From positions 1 to 40,456 of the IMG/VR virus record IMGVR_UViG_3300042922_001229: a DNA stretch of 40,456 nucleotides. One strand, given 5' to 3'. Made by a program: the position numbers and the translations under genes. The notes below the pieces were generated by a model, which saw only the letters and a program-made list of their open reading frames with translations, did no database searches and had not been told where the DNA came from. This document shows positions 1-8,700 of this stretch, piece after piece (within the stretch, counting starts at the first letter, position 1; each line of letters starts with the position of its first letter). This DNA comes from a virus.

Positions 1-167
1 ATTTTATATCCAATCAAAATTTGCATACCGCAATTTATGATCAGTGCAATTATAGCTACAAGTATTTGTGGCGCATTTAAAAATTCTAAAGAAAGCTGTT
101 CAATGATGAAAATGATTTGCCACAGCACAAACAGGCCCAGAGGGTATAATATAAATTTAAGCCACAT
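1..167 (-). CDS. Membrane protein, N-terminal part, cut by window edge
   Basis: The minus strand is open from an ATG at 167 to the left edge (55 complete codons). The peptide is very hydrophobic: one membrane segment at about residues 5-22 and another at about 32-52, separated by a short polar stretch. An in-frame stop lies three codons upstream of the ATG, so the start is bounded, although no strong ribosome binding site is seen. The family is not recognised. It lies outside the integrase and is probably a host gene. A plus-strand reading frame over the same bases looks less protein-like. Confidence 0.5.
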   Translation of the reverse strand, partial: MWLKFILYPLGLFVLWQIIFIIEQLSLEFLNAPQILVAIIALIINCGMQILIGYK

Positions 168-318
168 AGTTTTTCATTTTCTTATAAAAATTTATATCGG
201 CATTCTATTGAATAACGAAGATAAAATAAATATTTTTTTCAAAAACTTAAACTACTCACGGGGGATTTGTATTATCCTTAACTTTTAAATTTAACTCGTT
301 ATTAAAGTGGATAATGTC

Positions 319-735
319 ATGAGAAAAATCATTTTTTTAGGGTTAGTTTTGAGTTTAATTGGGTGTTCAACAGCCCCAGTTGTTTCAAATACAGCAAAAC
401 CAATACCTAATGAGAGAGTGTACAATCAGAACTATTTAAAGAAACAGACTCCTGAACAAGCAAAAGTTACTTTTTTAAGAGATAAAGGTTTTCTAGGATC
501 TGGCTGTACTCATGATATTTATGTAAATAACGAAAAAGCATTCTCAATTCGTTCAAACGAAATAGCTACCATTTATCTTGAGCCTAAATATTATATCTTT
601 AGATTAGAAACTGGTGGGGGAATGTGCCCTAATATCGCAACTTCACAAGAAACAGAAGTCAAACCAGGAGCAGAGATAGAATATCGAATTTTACTTCCAT
701 CTGACTTTAATTTAAGACTAACTCGAATGAAATAA
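319..735 (+). CDS. Small outer-membrane-type lipoprotein
   Basis: This 138-residue protein has a lipoprotein signal peptide: MRK, a hydrophobic core, then the lipobox LSLIGC, so the mature protein would begin at Cys16. The rest contains beta-strand-like stretches and two further cysteines (in GSGCTHD and GGGMCPN). It resembles the small DUF2846-type lipoproteins in general build, but that is only an impression. I prefer the ATG at 319 over a GTG at 307 because it gives a normal signal peptide. It is probably a host gene flanking the prophage. The exact role is unknown. Confidence 0.75.
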   Translation: MRKIIFLGLVLSLIGCSTAPVVSNTAKPIPNERVYNQNYLKKQTPEQAKVTFLRDKGFLGSGCTHDIYVNNEKAFSIRSNEIATIYLEPKYYIFRLETGGGMCPNIATSQETEVKPGAEIEYRILLPSDFNLRLTRMK

Positions 736-1329
736 AAGTATAAGCGCCTGTGTTTAAGGCAGACGAATAATATTAAATTTTAATTAAACCTAGTCATTAT
801 TAAGTGGTTTTTTAATACGCATAAAAATACTAATGACAGCTAAGAAAATATTTATCAAATTATTTTAAAAAATATATTATTTAATTATCTTTATTAAATA
901 ATATAGAAATATTAATTTAATTTACTCAACAATTAATAAGTTTTATAAAATAATAATGATTTTTAAATAGTTGGATTTTACCAATTTATCAATATAAGTG
1001 TTTGTATTTTATTATTATTTTAAAATTTAAATAAATTACATTGTTTTTAAATATTTTAGTGATATTTTATTTTTAAGCTCATTTACCTATTACCAAGCAA
1101 AGATATTGTGATTTTTGTCATTTTAGGTTCGGGATAACCTAAATATCTTTTGGTAATTTTATTGAACCTAATATTTATTCTTTAGGGAGAAATTATATCT
1201 AGCATTTATTTTAAACTCATTGATTTTAATAAATTTTATTATATTTTTTATTTTAATTATTATAGAACTTTTCGAACATATAGAATTATTAGAAAACAAT
1301 AACTTAAGAAAGGGTTTTGCAACCCAATC
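736..1329. other. AT-rich intergenic region, expected to hold attL
   Basis: These 594 bases lie between the last host-like gene and the end of the integrase gene. They are very AT-rich and I see no convincing coding sequence or tRNA. Because lambda-type integrase genes normally sit next to the attachment site, attL is expected here, but the core cannot be identified without the right end of the prophage. The only clear structure is the nested inverted repeat at 1090-1156. Confidence 0.5.
1090..1156. repeat. Nested inverted repeat near the integrase end
   Basis: The outer arms are TTACCAAGCAAAGATATT (1090-1107) and AATATCTTTTGGTAA (1142-1156). They are complementary over 15 bp apart from a three-base bulge. 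Inside lies a second inverted repeat, TAGGTT-cgggat-AACCTA (1124-1141). The pair could form a cruciform or a structured RNA, or be protein-binding sites in the attachment region. No T-run follows directly, so it is not a standard terminator. Confidence 0.55.
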
Positions 1330-2460
1330 TTATGTCACTTCGGCAAATGGTAATTTAATACCTACGTCCACATCATTCCAAATAATTTCATGTCCAGCTT
1401 CATAATGTTCAGTCATTTTCTTACTCGTATGTCCAGCTAATGCCTGAGCAGATTTACCCGCTTTTTTATGCAAGAAAATAGCGAGTGCTCTAATTTCGTG
1501 GAAGGTTGGTAATTGTCTTCCTGTTAAATTTGGATATGCCTTTGACTTCTTAACTGCTTTTAAAAAGCTAGATGATAAATACTGATTATCAACTTGGGTC
1601 CAATGTTCTTTTTCATATTTTCTCTTTTTACCTTCTTTCACAGGAACACGGTGAATAATGAAAGGACTATCAATTTTATCCTTACAGCGATTTAAAACTT
1701 GCTGCAGTTCATTATCAATTTTAATCCTTACATAACCGGCACCTTCAGAAATCTCAAACTCATCTTCAGGGTTATCAGTGGTTTTCTCCTGAGCAACATG
1801 CAAGTAGCCATCTAGAATATCGGTCCACTTCATTTTCAGGATATCGACTCGTCTCTGTGTGGTTAGCAAGGCCAAATCAATCGCATTTTGAAGCCAGGTA
1901 GGAGAGTGCTTACGAACAAGCTCTAAACCTTCCAATGTGTGTCTTCTACGTTGCCGTTTTATATGCTTAGGCATCGTTGCTTCAATAGGATTATCTGGAC
2001 ATAATCCTTTGCTGACGGCGACATTAAACAAGTCAATTAAAACTCCACGACAACCGTTGCTGGAAGAGGCTGTCATATCATCTAGAAGTTGATTGGCCAT
2101 AAACAGGGTGATCTGGTCTATGCGCAGATCACCCCATTTAAGTTTGCATCTTTCCAGATAAGATCTATAACTTTCAATTGTTGTGCTGGCTACTGGTTTA
2201 CCATCTTTACGTCGTTTATTCGCTAAGTACTCATCTGCGAATTCACCAAAAAAAACTCCACCCATGACTTTACCAATCAGGTCATCAGACGGGATGAGTA
2301 ATTCATTGAGTTTCCGAGCTGCTGTAATCGCTTTTGATTTATCAGAACCCATCGAATGAAACTTACCTGTTACTGGGTGGCGGTAGCGCCATGCACTGCC
2401 GTCACCGCGATAAAGGTTAGTTGGTAAATCTTTGTTCTTTGTATTACGAGGCCTTGCCAT
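1330..2460 (-). CDS. int: Tyrosine recombinase (phage integrase)
   Basis: This 376-residue integrase catalyses site-specific recombination between attP and attB. Residues 1-55 resemble the arm-binding domain of lambda Int (DLPTNLY, then W-R-Y-R-x-P-x-T-G-K). A SAM-like core-binding domain follows at about 70-165 and the catalytic domain at about 175-365. Catalytic residues visible are Arg203 in TTQRRVDIL, Lys226, the HEIR box (His321, Arg324), His344 in AGHT and the nucleophile Tyr353. Length is normal and nothing is missing. It starts one base past the end of the upstream excisionase-like gene, so the two are probably co-transcribed from the leftward operon. The arm-binding domain implies an attP with arm sites. 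Confidence 0.95.
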   Translation of the reverse strand: MARPRNTKNKDLPTNLYRGDGSAWRYRHPVTGKFHSMGSDKSKAITAARKLNELLIPSDDLIGKVMGGVFFGEFADEYLANKRRKDGKPVASTTIESYRSYLERCKLKWGDLRIDQITLFMANQLLDDMTASSSNGCRGVLIDLFNVAVSKGLCPDNPIEATMPKHIKRQRRRHTLEGLELVRKHSPTWLQNAIDLALLTTQRRVDILKMKWTDILDGYLHVAQEKTTDNPEDEFEISEGAGYVRIKIDNELQQVLNRCKDKIDSPFIIHRVPVKEGKKRKYEKEHWTQVDNQYLSSSFLKAVKKSKAYPNLTGRQLPTFHEIRALAIFLHKKAGKSAQALAGHTSKKMTEHYEAGHEIIWNDVDVGIKLPFAEVT

Positions 2461-2461
2461 C

Positions 2462-2668
2462 TCAACCTCTTAAAACACGGTCAACAAGTTCATTACCGGT
2501 ACGCTTTCGGTAAATTTCCCAATCTATATACCAGATCTTGCCAATTTGTTCAGCCGGTAGCTCACCGCGTCGGCAACTACGGGTAATGGTTTGCGGGGCT
2601 GGAGGGGTTGCATCCTTGTCGCCATAAACCCGTTTAATAAACTCAGATACTTTGATTAGACAAGCCAT
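2462..2668 (-). CDS. xis: Excisionase-like winged-helix DNA-binding protein
   Basis: This 68-residue basic protein lies directly upstream of the integrase. The region VSEFIKRVYGDKDATP followed by TITRSCRRGELPAEQIGKIW fits the Xis/MerR-like winged-helix fold: a helix-turn-helix, then a wing ending in the typical W-Y-I-D-W. Such proteins bend attachment-site DNA and direct integrase towards excision. The start has a good ribosome binding site (AAGGAAG, 5 bases before ATG). An AlpA-like regulator is the alternative, but size and position favour excisionase. Confidence 0.75.
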   Translation of the reverse strand: MACLIKVSEFIKRVYGDKDATPPAPQTITRSCRRGELPAEQIGKIWYIDWEIYRKRTGNELVDRVLRG

Positions 2669-2677
2669 AGGTCTTCC

Positions 2678-2821
2678 TTACTTTCTCCAAGTCGCTTCTT
2701 TAAATTTCGCCTCATCAATCAAGTTGTCGATTTGAGACGGGTTTACATTGTCGTAGTAATGGTTCATCAGGTTGCCGAACACAATCAGAGTTCGGGCTGA
2801 CGATGAGTAACGGAAGCACAT
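2678..2821 (-). CDS. Small phage protein of 47 residues, unknown function
   Basis: The ATG at 2821 shares its A with the stop codon of the upstream ATPase gene (TAATG overlap), and GGAGAA lies a suitable distance before it, so translational coupling is likely. The peptide begins MCFRYSSSARTL and ends EAKFKEATWRK. It is polar, with one short hydrophobic stretch (residues 11-18), and has no recognised domain. Its stop lies just before the ribosome binding site of the excisionase-like gene, so it fills what would otherwise be a gap in a tightly packed operon. Confidence 0.55.
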   Translation of the reverse strand: MCFRYSSSARTLIVFGNLMNHYYDNVNPSQIDNLIDEAKFKEATWRK

Positions 2822-3939
2822 TAGGCAATTTCTCCCTTAGCAAGCTTTTCAATTTCAACTTGAACGGCTGGTAGTTTCGCCACATCAATTTGCATGAGTG
2901 AATCTATTCCTAAGTATTCACATACGGTTTTAACGTCTAAACCACGCTCATCTATAAAAGCTTGTAATTGATCACGTTGCTTATCACTAATCCCATTAAA
3001 CTCAGGTGGACTAATCCATGAGTTCCTTTCTTTGTCATATTGGCAGTTCAAGGCCTTAGCACGCATTAACATTGTTTGACGCATGTTCTGGTAGTACATG
3101 TGTTCTTTATCTAAAGATTCAGTTAATTGATTTAGATCACCTGCATGTTCAGCTTCTTCACAGCTTTGTTTCCAGTTTTCTAGCTCTTCTTGGGCTTTTG
3201 CGGCTGCAAGTTGTGCCGGTGTTAAAGTGTTGATGTGGTCCTTTGCTTGAGTAATAAGATCAGCTAAGAAAGTTGGATTAGATTTAAGATCAGGAACCCA
3301 TACTTCGCCAGTTTCACCACCTAATGCACCTGAGTTTTTCGCATGGTGAGTAGGAGAAGGTTTGAAACTAATGACACGGGCATTTTTACCTTCACCTGTA
3401 GTAACAGTTGTTAGATAACCCATGATGTCGGCAATACGGTAAAGCTCATTACGGTTTTTACCGCCTAGATCTGGACGATAAATTATTTGATCACCGTTTT
3501 GATCTTCAGAAGCATGAGCAATGAATACAACGTCTTTGCCAAGACTGATTAATGTGTTGATATATTGTTTAAATGTTTGGTTAGCCAAGCCTTGAGCTTT
3601 TAATTTTAAAGAGCCATCTTTTTGACGGTTATTAGCAGTTAGCAATAGATGGGTTTTAATGCATTCAAGCATTGCTCCAACGGTATCAATGATTACAGTT
3701 TTATAAGGTGCTAAGTCCTGAGGATTAAGGTTTGCTACATCACTCCATTGTTGAACTTGTACAACCGCGCCACGACGTAATTCACCAGTACGGTGAGCAC
3801 CACGGTCAAAGTCAAAAGAAATTGCTTTTTCCGCAGTAAAGCCCATTGATGATTTACCTAACCCCGGATCAGCGTATAGATACACAATTATTGCTTGTAC
3901 TAATAAAGTTTGGTCAGCAGTAATAATAGGTAGAGCCAT
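2821..3939 (-). CDS. Sak4-type RecA-like phage ATPase
   Basis: This 372-residue protein has a Walker A motif (ADPGLGKSS, residues 23-31) and a Walker B-like strand, KTVIIDTVG. It also has FIAHASEDQ after a predicted strand, matching the AAA_24/Sak4 group of phage nucleotide-binding proteins. Family members assist single-strand annealing and homologous recombination with a phage SSB. A C-terminal extension (about 235-372) is helical and charged. The ATG at 3939 has AAGGATAAG upstream. It is the central gene of the leftward early operon, which suggests a recombination module. No SSB or exonuclease gene is seen next to it. Confidence 0.75.
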   Translation of the reverse strand: MALPIITADQTLLVQAIIVYLYADPGLGKSSMGFTAEKAISFDFDRGAHRTGELRRGAVVQVQQWSDVANLNPQDLAPYKTVIIDTVGAMLECIKTHLLLTANNRQKDGSLKLKAQGLANQTFKQYINTLISLGKDVVFIAHASEDQNGDQIIYRPDLGGKNRNELYRIADIMGYLTTVTTGEGKNARVISFKPSPTHHAKNSGALGGETGEVWVPDLKSNPTFLADLITQAKDHINTLTPAQLAAAKAQEELENWKQSCEEAEHAGDLNQLTESLDKEHMYYQNMRQTMLMRAKALNCQYDKERNSWISPPEFNGISDKQRDQLQAFIDERGLDVKTVCEYLGIDSLMQIDVAKLPAVQVEIEKLAKGEIA

Positions 3940-3950
3940 TTTTCTTATCC

Positions 3951-4280
3951 TTATTTAGAGCCAGTAAAGCCGCGCTTCTTTTTATAAGCTTTGCGGTCAT
4001 ATGAAGGGATATTGCTAAGTGCAAGGGCAGTTGCTAATGCTTTTTTGCGCTGGAAGCTAATCTCATTCATTAAGGATGCGTAAACCTTAGGGCGCTTCGC
4101 CTTAAACTCTTCAACATTTAAAGGAGTCTTTACTTCACCTTTAACGGTGTACAGCACACTGCCATTTGCATTAGCTGCGTAAACAGTCCAACCGATACGC
4201 ACAGAGTAGAGACCTGTTAAGCGGTCATGGCCCATATAGGCTTTTATGCCATCAGGATGTGGCTTGAATTGAGCATTCAT
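3951..4280 (-). CDS. Phage early protein, unknown function
   Basis: This 109-residue protein starts MNAQFKPHPDGIK. It contains a compact beta-rich part (GLYSVRIGWTVYAANANGSVLYTVKGEV) and a strongly basic C-terminus (RKAYKKKRGFTGSK). I chose the ATG at 4280 over an upstream start at 4328 because it has GGGAGG just before it and avoids overlap with the preceding membrane-protein gene. The family is not recognised. It sits in the leftward early operon just upstream of the Sak4-type ATPase, so a link to recombination or DNA binding is possible but unproven. Confidence 0.65.
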   Translation of the reverse strand: MNAQFKPHPDGIKAYMGHDRLTGLYSVRIGWTVYAANANGSVLYTVKGEVKTPLNVEEFKAKRPKVYASLMNEISFQRKKALATALALSNIPSYDRKAYKKKRGFTGSK

Positions 4281-4282
4281 GA

Positions 4283-4471
4283 TTAGCCTCCCATCATCCA
4301 AGATGCTGCAGATACAGCAATCACCCAAAGGATGAATGAAAGGGCAATAAACTTAATGAAGTCGATTGCGTTGGCTTTGATGGTGGCGAAACGGGAAGGG
4401 CGCTGTTCTTCAACAGTTGGGTGTTGATATAGGCGTGGAGTCGTTTGACTAGGAATAGGGTTTTGTTTCAT
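4283..4471 (-). CDS. Small single-pass membrane protein of leftward operon
   Basis: This 62-residue protein has a polar N-terminal half rich in Pro, Gln and Thr and one membrane segment at about residues 36-57 (IDFIKFIALSFILWVIAVSA). It is the first gene after the leftward promoter, with AGATAAG before its ATG. Small membrane proteins expressed early can act in host takeover or superinfection exclusion, but nothing in the sequence settles this. No family is recognised. Confidence 0.6.
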   Translation of the reverse strand: MKQNPIPSQTTPRLYQHPTVEEQRPSRFATIKANAIDFIKFIALSFILWVIAVSAASWMMGG

Positions 4472-4492
4472 ACTTATCTCGCATTAAGTTGT

Positions 4493-4530
4493 AAAAGCAC
4501 ATCGGAAGGTAAGAGAGTCGATGTGCTTTT
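4493..4530. terminator. 12-bp perfect hairpin in the leftward leader
   Basis: AAAAGCACATCG (4493-4504) and CGATGTGCTTTT (4519-4530) are perfectly complementary around a 14-base loop. On the plus strand the stem runs into TTTTTATT, and on the minus strand into TTTTAC, so it may terminate in both directions. It lies between the leftward promoter and the first leftward gene, where an attenuator or antitermination target would sit. Confidence 0.6.
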
Positions 4531-4531
4531 T

Positions 4532-4559
4532 ATTATATGGCGATAATCAATTTAGCAAA
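4532..4559 (-). promoter_or_regulatory. Leftward early promoter (PL-like)
   Basis: On the minus strand a perfect -10 box TATAAT (4537-4532) is preceded, after a 16-base spacer, by TTTGCT (4559-4554) as a -35 box. The -35 lies inside the first repressor operator, so binding there should block RNA polymerase. It would drive the leftward genes 4471 to 1330. Confidence 0.6.
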
Positions 4560-4590
4560 TGCTAATTTAATTATCAATAGCAAATGCTAA
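4552..4590. promoter_or_regulatory. Left operators for the phage repressor
   Basis: Two sites of the form TTAGCA-N2-TGCTAA lie 25 bp apart: TTAGCAAATGCTAA at 4552-4565 and ATAGCAAATGCTAA at 4577-4590. The first is identical to a site at 15210-15223 in the cI-cro intergenic region about 10.6 kb away. A shared dyad at both early promoters is the arrangement of lambda OL and OR, so the CI-like protein is the likely ligand. Confidence 0.75.
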
Positions 4591-4761
4591 ATTTTATTAA
4601 AGGGGTTTTAATAGATAATTTAATCAAGATGAAGCGACAAATTAAGACGTTTAAATTTATTTTTATTGTATTGATAAATAAAAAGAAAATTGAAATATTT
4701 TATTTTAATAACTTTAATTTAAAGTGAATGAACAAAAAATCGTCTAAAAACTAACATTAGA

Positions 4762-4808
4762 ACTGGTATAATTCACCAGTCCTTTTTATAACTGGTAACT
4801 TTCACCAG
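4762..4808. promoter_or_regulatory. Tandem palindromes and promoter of the DUF4007 operon
   Basis: Two copies of ACTGGT-N7-ACCAG(T) occur at 4762-4780 and 4791-4808, 29 bp apart, ending eight bases before the ATG of the DUF4007 gene. A perfect TATAAT (4767-4772) is embedded in the first copy and is the likely -10 box. Protein binding to the palindromes would cover the promoter and the ribosome binding region. The sites differ from the CI operators, so the operon seems to have its own regulator. Confidence 0.65.
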
Positions 4809-4816
4809 CGAGCAAT

Positions 4817-5758
4817 ATGATTCAATTACCTTCAGATATAAAGCTCATATTTTCTGGCCATGAAACTTTTGCACTTCGACAATTATGGCTGAAGAAAGCT
4901 TATTCACAAGTAGAAATTTATCAAAACACTTCTGAACTAGTGTGCTCAAAATCTGTATTTTCATCAAACGATGCGGTTGAACGCTTTGGTGTAGGTAAAA
5001 ATATGGTAGCCTCGATTAAGCATTGGGCATTGGCTACAGATGTAATTAGAGAGAGTAATGATACCAATGGATTCATTCTTGGTGAGATTGGGAAATTTCT
5101 TTTTGATAAAAATGAGGGAGTAGATAACTTTTTGGAGCACGAATCATCTTTTTGGCTAATACATTGGTATTTAGCAGGAAAAAGTATTCGTTCAACTAGT
5201 TGGTACATTCTTTTTAATTATCTGAATAGTAATACTTTCTCACAAGATGAAGTGGTTAATTTAACGATTGAACTTGTGCTAGAGTCAGAAAATGCTAGAT
5301 CGAGAAAGACTTTAGAGAATGATATTGATACATGTATCAAAAGTTATGTTTCGGATAATGAAACCGAAGATGGTATTGAGTCTCTTTTGGCCAAGTTAGG
5401 TCTAATAAAAAAAATAAATAAAAACTTATATCAATTTAACTATGCCTATCATGAATCTTTATCTAACTCCTTATTTTGTTTTACCATTCTAGATTATTGG
5501 GAAAATTTAGAGAAAAAACACGAGTCTTCACAGTCGACTCTTTCTTTTCAAAATATAACCTATGACTATGGTTCTCCTGGCCGAGTATTTAAATTAACGG
5601 AATATTCCATTAATGAACGATTGTCTAGAATTGAAGAGATTTCAAATGGTTACTTGGGGTGGACGGATAGCTCTGGTTTGAAGCAAATAACAAAGCTAAA
5701 AAATATAGCTATCAGTGAGATCAAAATGAATTTGTTGAGATCAGCATATGAGCGTTAA
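4817..5758 (+). CDS. DUF4007 family protein, first gene of cargo operon
   Basis: This 313-residue protein carries the DUF4007 hallmark near its N-terminus, FSGHETFALRQLWLKKAY (residues 12-29). A helix-turn-helix-like stretch follows (AVERFGVGKNMVASIKHWALAT, about 53-74). DUF4007 proteins are known as companions of large ATPases and PAPS-reductase-like proteins in defence loci; their biochemical role is not established. The gene overlaps the following ATPase gene by 11 bases, pointing to coupled translation. Its promoter contains two palindromes, so autoregulation through the helix-turn-helix is plausible. Codon use is AT-rich compared with the phage structural genes, which suggests separate acquisition. 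Confidence 0.85.
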   Translation: MIQLPSDIKLIFSGHETFALRQLWLKKAYSQVEIYQNTSELVCSKSVFSSNDAVERFGVGKNMVASIKHWALATDVIRESNDTNGFILGEIGKFLFDKNEGVDNFLEHESSFWLIHWYLAGKSIRSTSWYILFNYLNSNTFSQDEVVNLTIELVLESENARSRKTLENDIDTCIKSYVSDNETEDGIESLLAKLGLIKKINKNLYQFNYAYHESLSNSLFCFTILDYWENLEKKHESSQSTLSFQNITYDYGSPGRVFKLTEYSINERLSRIEEISNGYLGWTDSSGLKQITKLKNIAISEIKMNLLRSAYER

Positions 5759-8700
5759 TCAAACTCTAAGCGATGTAATTACTATTAATAGAAACTTTAT
5801 AAAATCTATCAATATTGAGTTGGATTTCTATAATTTTGATTCAATAAAGGAATATATAGTTCAACCTTCTGCTCTTAATGTTTTAGACATTATGGCAAAT
5901 CAAATTTCTAACACTAAACAACGGGCATTTACATGGACTGGTCCATATGGTAGTGGTAAGTCATCTTTAGCCTTGGTTTTGGGAAGTTTAGCTAGTGGTA
6001 AGGATGAAGTTCGAGAACAAATAAATAGGAAAATAAGCTTAGATTCCGTAACTTCTGTTTTTTACTCCAATAAACCTTGGTTAGTTACTCCTATTACAGG
6101 GAGAAGAGCTTCAATTGAAGAAGTATTCTTACCAATTTTAAAAGAGCTCACTAATAAACAAGATTTAAAAGTAAAAAGTCGTTCAGACTTGATAGATTTA
6201 TATATTAATTATATTGAAGAGCAGAGCGAAATTGAAGGTAGTATTCTCATTATTGATGAATTAGGTAAGTTCTTAGAGTACGATGCTTATCACAGTCAAG
6301 ATATCGGGTTTTATCAAGAATTATCTGAAAAAACGGCAAGATCAAAAAAGAAAATAGTCGTTATTGGGATTTTACATCAAGCATTTGGTGAGTATGCAAG
6401 ACATCTCGGTTTAGTAAAACAACAGGAGTGGGTTAAAGTCCAAGGACGATATAGTGACTTGCCATTAGTTAGTAGCGTAGATGAAAATATAAATTTAATT
6501 AGTAAAGCCATTTTAAGTACTTATAGACCTAACCATACCTTAAACGTAACGCAAAGCTACATAGCAGCTTATAATGATAGTCACATAACCAAATTAGAAA
6601 ATAAAGCTAAAATTCTTGAAGAATGCTGGCCTCTACACCCAATAACAGTTAATTTGCTAAGCTCGCTTTCAAGAAAACAATTTGGCCAAAATGAGCGAAG
6701 TATATTTAGTTTTTTATCATCTTATGAAAAGTTTGGCTTTCGTGACGTTTTGCAAACTCTACAAGTAGCTGAAGACAGTTATTATTCTCCAGATATACTT
6801 TGGGATTATTTACAAGCGAATTTAGAGCCGATGATTTTTTCCTCATCAGATGGACATAAATGGGCACTAAATATTAATGCGATTGAAAGAGCACAGTCAC
6901 AATTTTCACCAGATCATGTAAAAGTAGTAAAAATAGTAGCTGTTATAGGGCTATTAAAAGATGGTGTTCATTTACTATCTACACAAGCAATTATAGAAAC
7001 TTGCTTTCCTCAATATTCAAGTGATTCAATTTTAGAAATATTAAAGGCGCTAGAGTCTGCTTCTATATTAATTTTTAGGCGCCATTTAAATACATGGGGA
7101 ATTTATGCGGGAAGCGACTTCAATATTGATGATGAAATAAACAAAGTATTAGCTATTCAAGGAGATATTAGTTCCTTAGAGTTGCAGTCTTTATTAGATA
7201 CTGTACCTGTAATTGCCTCACGTCACTATTGGCAGACAGGAACAATGCGATGGATGAATAAAAATATTGTTTTTGAGAATAATCTAAAAGAATTTAGGGG
7301 AAGAAATGATTTAAAAAATAAAAAAGAAGGTAGCTTTATCTTAGTTCTACCCAATAAGTATTATACTTCTGCGCAATCATTGAAGTTAGCAAAAAAACTG
7401 TCTCAAGAAGAGCGAGAAGATAACTTAATTGCGGTAGCTAAATTTGAAAGTCAAACAATTGATTTAATTAAAGAATTGAAGGCTTTAGAGTGGTTGAAAA
7501 AAAATAAGCTAGAACTTCAATCGGATAGTATTGCTTTAAGAGAGGTTGATGCTAGGTTGAGCTCATTAAGAAATTTGTTATCAAACAAATTCAAGAATGA
7601 GTTTAATGACAGTATTTGGTTCGATGGTAATTCTAATAAATATACTGGAAATTTATCTAAATTAGCATCGGATGTTGTTGATAAAGTTTATGCATACGCT
7701 CCTGTGGTTCATAGTGAAATAGTAAATCGTGATGCTTATTCTGTACCGGCTAGTAAAGCAATAAAAGATTTGATGAAAGCAATGTTGTTTTCAAATGATA
7801 TTGAAAATCTTGGTTTGGATGGTACATCTGCATCAGCTAGTTTGTATAAAACAGTTATTAAGAGACAGAAAATTCATACAGATGAGTATGGATCTTGGAA
7901 ATTCGTTGTGCCAAGAGTAGAAGATAATCCATCTATTTTTTATCTTTGGGGTAGAACGATAGAGTTGTTGAGAAGCTCTGATCAGGCAATCTCGGTCGAA
8001 GAGATTTATAATTTATGGAAATTGCCACCATTTGGAATCAAGAAAGGGCTTCTATCAATTTTTAGTTTAGCCTTTTTCCTAACATATAATGATAAACTTG
8101 CATTATACCATGAAGGTATGTTTATAACTGAACTGGATGAAGTTTTAGTAGAGGAATGGATCAGACAACCAAAATTATTTGCATTGCGATTTGTTGAGCT
8201 AAACAATCAGCAGTACGAGCTTATTAAACTAATTTCAAAAGATTTTTCTGAAAATATTGATTCTCAGGAACAAGAGTTAAATCCGCTTGATTGTGCTAAA
8301 CAGCTAGTAACCAAGGTTTTCTCTTTACACCCTTTTGTGAGAAAGACAAATAATTTAGAAATATTAACTAAGAAACTGAGGATAGTATTACTTGCAGCTA
8401 AAGATCCATACGATTTGCTATTTATTGATATTCCTAAATCTTTTGCAATTGAAGATAGTCTAGCAATTTCTAAATTATTAAAAGACGGTTTTAATGAGTT
8501 AGAAAATTTTTGGCCTAAAAAAATTCAAGAGATTAGGACAGAGTTGTTAAAAAGTCTGGACCATTTTGGGGATTTGAATAATCTTAGAGTAAGGGCACAA
8601 TCTCTTCTGAAGATTAATGTTGATCCTAAATTAAAAATTTTCATTAAACGTCTATCGGAGTATCAAGGTACTCAACGAGAGATTGAATATTTAATTAGTT

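Noticed and set aside
37-288. Plus-strand open frame of 83 codons at the left edge
   Set aside because: No ribosome binding site and unnatural composition; the minus strand over the same bases encodes a clear membrane-protein N-terminus.
736-1329. tRNA gene as attachment site
   Set aside because: No cloverleaf-like sequence or T-arm motif was seen in the gap.
1220-1405. Plus-strand open frame overlapping the integrase 3' end
   Set aside because: Low-complexity AT-rich peptide that runs antisense into the integrase; no start signal.
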